Assembly (NCBI GenBank): GCA_044867805.1
Contig: JBIOVQ010000086.1
Span: forward strand, 1 to 7,926
Reading direction: 5' to 3'
Length of the DNA: 7,926 nt
Origin: SG8-41 sp044867805
GTDB taxonomy: Bacteria > Pseudomonadota > Gammaproteobacteria > Burkholderiales > SG8-41
Part shown: one piece after another, positions 5,544-7,926 of the stretch
Layout: each line of letters starts with the position of its first letter
How positions within the stretch are numbered: position 1 is the first letter of the stretch
Translations under genes and position numbers: made by a program
The notes under the pieces: generated by a model
The model's database searches: none
Told to the model about the DNA's origin: nothing
Seen by the model: only the letters and a program-made list of their open reading frames with translations

Positions 5544-5639
5544 ACAGGATTAACAGGATTAACAGGATCAAACGGCAGATCCGAGTTTCTTTCGATGCTG
5601 TTCTTGGTCTAGTCCTGTAAATCCTGTGAATCCTGTCCA
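5543..5639. repeat. Inverted repeat family C (ACAGGATTA 9-bp units)
   Basis: The left arm has three head-to-tail 9-bp units (ACAGGATTA, ACAGGATTA, ACAGGATCA; 5544-5570). The right arm has three complementary units (TCCTGTAAA, TCCTGTGAA, TCCTGTCCA; 5613-5639). Together they form an imperfect palindrome of about 26 bp per arm around a loop of about 44 nt. This 'ACAGGATTA' element type is, from memory, common between genes in many environmental bacteria. It occupies nearly the whole 123-bp ctaA-ctaB gap and its first base is the last base of the ctaA stop codon. Confidence 0.88.
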
Positions 5640-5666
5640 TTTCTTGAATTTGGGTTAGGTTTGAGG

Positions 5667-6566
5667 ATGTCATCCAGTCTCGCGGGCCAGCCGCCCGCTT
5701 CGCGGATCCACCAGTTCTACCAGCTCACCAAGCCGCGCGTGGTGTCGCTCATCGTCTTCACGGCGGTGATCGGCATGTTCCTGGCGACGCCCGGCATGGT
5801 GCCACTGCAGGCGCTCATCGCGGGCACGCTCGGCATCGCGCTGACCGCAGGCGCGGCCGCGGCAGTGAACTGCCTGGTCGAGCGCAAGATCGACGCGGTC
5901 ATGGCCCGTACCCGCGGCCGGCCGCTGCCGCGCGGCCAGGTAACTTCGGCCGAGACGCTGCTGTTCGCGGGCGCGGTGGGCGGCGTGGGGCTCTTCATCC
6001 TCCACCAGTGGGTAAACGCGCTCACCATGTGGCTCACGCTCGCCACCTTCATCGGCTACGCGATCGTCTACACCGTGATCCTCAAGCCCATGACGCCGCA
6101 GAATATCGTGATCGGCGGCGCATCCGGCGCGATGCCGCCGGTGCTGGGATGGGCGGCGGTCACCGGCGAGATCGCGCCCGACGCATTGCTGCTGTTCCTC
6201 ATCATCTTTGCCTGGACGCCGCCGCACTTCTGGGCGCTCGCGCTATACCGCAAGAACGAATACGCCAAGGCCGGCGTGCCGATGCTGCCGGTGACGCACG
6301 GCGACAAGTTCACGCGCCTGCACGTTCTGTTCTACACCGTGATCCTCACCGCGGTGACGCTGCTGCCGTTCGTAACCCGCATGAGTGGCGCGATCTACCT
6401 TGGCGCCGCCCTGGCACTGGACGCCGTGTACCTGGCGTATGCCCTCAGGATCTACTTCACGTACAGTGACCGGCTTGCACAGCAGGCCTTCCGCTATTCC
6501 ATCGTGTACCTCGCGGCGTTGTTCGCGGCGCTACTGCTGGACCACTACTTTCGCTTCCCGCTGTAG
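5667..6566 (+). CDS. ctaB: Protoheme IX farnesyltransferase / heme O synthase (CtaB)
   Basis: UbiA-superfamily membrane enzyme that adds a farnesyl-derived hydroxyethyl chain to heme B, giving heme O, the substrate of CtaA. 299 residues, about nine helices. Visible motifs: LTKPRVVSL (20-28); the prenyl-diphosphate/Mg site N68-x3-E72-x3-D76 (NCLVERKID) followed by MARTRGRPLPRG; YTVILKPMTPQNIVIGGASGAMPPVLGW; and the second region FAWTPPHFWALALYRKNEYAKAGVPMLPVTHG. The second Asp-rich region reads K-N-E-Y where many relatives have an Asp. ATG 5667 is chosen over the in-frame TTG 5661, with TTAGG (5655-5659) 7 nt upstream. It lies directly after the family C repeat. It precedes SCO by only 20 nt, which argues for co-transcription. 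Confidence 0.97.
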   Translation: MSSSLAGQPPASRIHQFYQLTKPRVVSLIVFTAVIGMFLATPGMVPLQALIAGTLGIALTAGAAAAVNCLVERKIDAVMARTRGRPLPRGQVTSAETLLFAGAVGGVGLFILHQWVNALTMWLTLATFIGYAIVYTVILKPMTPQNIVIGGASGAMPPVLGWAAVTGEIAPDALLLFLIIFAWTPPHFWALALYRKNEYAKAGVPMLPVTHGDKFTRLHVLFYTVILTAVTLLPFVTRMSGAIYLGAALALDAVYLAYALRIYFTYSDRLAQQAFRYSIVYLAALFAALLLDHYFRFPL

Positions 6567-6586
6567 GGCGGCGCGCCGGCTCGTGC

Positions 6587-7177
6587 ATGAAGCTCCTGCT
6601 GGCCCTGCTATTGTCGTTGGGCGTCGCGCAGCTCTCCGGCTGCGACCGCGGTGCGCCGGCGCCGAAATTCAGGCTCACCGACATCACCGGGGCGGACTTC
6701 CGCGGTGAGCTCAGTCTCACCGATCACAACGGCAAGCCGCGCACCCTCGCGGACTTCCGCGGCAAGGTCGTGACGGTGTTCTTCGGCTTCACGCACTGCC
6801 CCGACGCCTGCCCCACGACGATGGTCGAGATGGCGGGCGTGATGAAGCAGCTCGGTCCCGATGCCGACAAGCTCCAGGTGCTGTTCGTGACGGTGGACCC
6901 CGAGCGCGACACCCAGAAGGTGCTCTCGCAGTACGTGCCGTCGTTCCACCCGTCGTTCTTGGGGCTCTACGGCGACGCGGATGCGACCGCGCGGGCGGCG
7001 AAGGCCTTCAAGATCTATTACCAGAAGCGCCCGGTCGAGGGGTCCGGCTACAGCGTGGACCATTCCGCGGGCACGTTCGTGCTCGACCCCGAGGGGCGGG
7101 TGCGCCTGTTCGCGCAGTACGGCCTCGGCGCGGCGGCGTTTTTGCACGACATTCGGCTCCTGATCGCGGGCGCGTAG
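6587..7177 (+). CDS. SCO1/SenC family copper chaperone lipoprotein
   Basis: Thioredoxin-fold copper protein that matures the CuA site of subunit II, and often also acts as a thiol reductant. 196 residues. The start is a lipoprotein signal peptide with lipobox L16-S-G-C19, so the protein should be lipid-anchored and periplasm-facing. The SCO domain then shows GKVVTVFFGFTHCPDACP with copper ligands Cys71 and Cys75, LFVTVDPERD (99-108), and the third ligand His159 in YSVDHSAGTFVLDPEG. The full Cys-Cys-His ligand set is present, unlike the other SCO-like protein at 3797-4372. ATG 6587 gives a signal peptide of normal length; no Shine-Dalgarno is apparent, and translation may depend on ctaB 20 nt upstream. 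It is the last gene of the operon and is followed by a shared terminator. Confidence 0.95.
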   Translation: MKLLLALLLSLGVAQLSGCDRGAPAPKFRLTDITGADFRGELSLTDHNGKPRTLADFRGKVVTVFFGFTHCPDACPTTMVEMAGVMKQLGPDADKLQVLFVTVDPERDTQKVLSQYVPSFHPSFLGLYGDADATARAAKAFKIYYQKRPVEGSGYSVDHSAGTFVLDPEGRVRLFAQYGLGAAAFLHDIRLLIAGA

Positions 7178-7187
7178 GGAAGGAACG

Positions 7188-7244
7188 AAGGGATACTCCC
7201 CTCGTGCACCCCTACTCCAGAGACACAGGGTGGAGCAAGGGATA
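7188..7244. repeat. Decayed, inverted relative of hairpin repeat family A
   Basis: Read on the plus strand, 7188-7222 follows the reverse complement of copy 2 (2792-2834). GGGATACTCCCCTC is shared exactly, and the next bases (GTGCACCCCTACTCCAG against ATGCTCCACTACATCAG) agree at most positions. The TATCGAACTGAT head is not recognisable, and the 9-bp palindrome is degraded. A second AAGGGATA (7237-7244), preceded by GGTGGAGCA, also echoes the family in the other orientation. The element lies in the convergent gap between SCO and rpoH. Confidence 0.5.
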
Positions 7245-7262
7245 ACTCGCAGGCTCCGGCAA

Positions 7263-7290
7263 AAAAGCCCCGGTCTCGGCCGGGGCTTTT
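7263..7290. terminator. Bidirectional intrinsic terminator between SCO and rpoH
   Basis: An 11-bp perfect stem, AAAAGCCCCGG (7263-7273) with CCGGGGCTTTT (7280-7290), encloses a 6-nt loop. The plus strand ends in TTTT. The minus strand ends in a six-T run (complement of 7261-7266), so it should be stronger for rpoH. It lies 22 nt after the rpoH stop and 85 nt after the SCO stop and can serve both. Confidence 0.9.
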
Positions 7291-7312
7291 GCTGTACGGG
7301 GATCGCTCGGGA

Positions 7313-7926
7313 CTAGCTGGCTCGCGCCTCGATAACCCCCTTCATCTTGCCGAGGGCCTTGGCCTCGATCTGGCGGACGCGCTCGGCGGATACCCCGAAC
7401 TCAGCGGCGAGTTGATGCAAAGTGGCGGATTCCTTTTCCCCCAGCCAGCGCGCTTCGATGATCCGGCGGCTGCGGGCATCGAGGCTCTCCAGCGCCCGCG
7501 CGAGCCCTGCGCTCCGCAGGCGCGCGGTTTCCTCGTGCTCGAGGATGCGGCCCGGCTCGGCGTCCTCGGCCGCGAGGTAGGCGATCGGCGCGTAGCTGTC
7601 CTCGTCGTCATCGCCCGCGGGCTCGAGCGCGACGTCCCGGCCGGTGAGCCGCGTTTCCATCTCCACCACTTCCTCGGGCTTGACGCCGAGCTGCCGGGCC
7701 ACCGCCTTCGCTTCCTCGGTGCCGAGGCTGGCGAGACTGCTCTTCAGGCTCCTCAGGTTGAAGAAGAGCTTGCGCTGCGCCTTGGTGGTGGCGATCTTGA
7801 CGATGCGCCAGTTGCGCAGGACGTATTCGTGGATCTCGGCGCGGATCCAGTGCACGGCGAACGACACCAGGCGCACGCCGCGCGCCGGGTCGAAGCGCTT
7901 CACCGCCTTCATGAGGCCGATGTTGC
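7313..7926 (-). CDS. rpoH: Heat-shock sigma factor RpoH (sigma-32), C-terminal part, 5' end outside window
   Basis: Alternative sigma factor that directs RNA polymerase to heat-shock promoters. The frame is open to the window edge and ends at TAG (7313-7315). About 203 residues are visible, so roughly the first 85 (regions 1.2 to 2.1) are missing, judged from the usual ~285-residue length. The visible part begins NIGLMKAVKRFDPARGVRLV (region 2.2). FAVHWIRAEIHEYVLRNWRIVKIATTKAQRKLFFNLR follows, covering -10 recognition and the RpoH-specific QRKLFFNLR box. Region 3 contains ARQLGVKPEEVVEMETRL, and region 4.2 is LHQLAAEFGVSAERVRQIEAKALGKMKG, the -35-binding helix-turn-helix. The RpoH box separates it from housekeeping RpoD. 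It faces the oxidase operon and shows no functional link to it. The 5' thermosensor region known in E. coli would lie outside. Confidence 0.97.
   Translation of the reverse strand, partial: NIGLMKAVKRFDPARGVRLVSFAVHWIRAEIHEYVLRNWRIVKIATTKAQRKLFFNLRSLKSSLASLGTEEAKAVARQLGVKPEEVVEMETRLTGRDVALEPAGDDDEDSYAPIAYLAAEDAEPGRILEHEETARLRSAGLARALESLDARSRRIIEARWLGEKESATLHQLAAEFGVSAERVRQIEAKALGKMKGVIEARAS

Noticed and set aside
4401..5639. CRISPR array suspected from the short repeated units in families B and C
   Set aside because: The units are 8-10 bp, directly abutting and arranged as inverted arms. There are no 28-37-bp repeats with unique spacers and no cas gene.

Overview
The window is a high-GC stretch carrying the back half of an aa3-type cytochrome c oxidase (complex IV) locus and its assembly genes. 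It is most likely betaproteobacterial. The main reason is gene content and order: ctaD, a micro-ORF, ctaG, a DUF2970 gene, ctaE, an opposite-strand DUF2909 gene, SURF1, a SCO-like gene, ctaA, ctaB, SCO, and then rpoH facing the other way. DUF2970, DUF2909 and the ~33-residue oxidase micro-protein in these positions are, from memory, betaproteobacterial hallmarks. I cannot name a genus.

Layout. Positions 1-1757 hold the 3' end of ctaD (subunit I), a TTG-started small membrane protein, ctaG (copper delivery to CuB) and a DUF2970 membrane protein. These are packed with overlaps or short gaps. ctaE (subunit III, 1774-2622) has a strong ribosome binding site and is followed by an intrinsic terminator (2703-2729) and two near-identical hairpin repeats. 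A small twin-transmembrane DUF2909 gene lies on the minus strand (2847-3044). From 3097 to 7177 all genes are on the plus strand: SURF1, a membrane-anchored SCO-like protein, ctaA (heme A synthase), ctaB (heme O synthase) and a SCO lipoprotein. A bidirectional terminator at 7263-7290 separates the last of these from the convergent, incomplete rpoH gene (heat-shock sigma factor), which runs off the right edge.

How the genes fit together. ctaD and ctaE encode oxidase subunits. CtaB converts heme B to heme O and CtaA converts heme O to heme A. CtaG, SCO and perhaps the SCO-like protein handle copper or thiol chemistry for CuB and CuA. SURF1 helps heme A insertion or subunit I assembly. Subunit II and the first part of subunit I presumably lie to the left.

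The genes are orthodox, and I see no mobile-element gene, defence system, CRISPR array or RNA gene. The less ordinary content is in the gaps. All four gaps longer than 100 bp contain repeat sequence, from three unrelated families. One family occupies both convergent gaps (2738-2834, with a decayed inverted relative near 7188-7222). The other two lie between co-directional genes (4401-4530 and 5543-5639).
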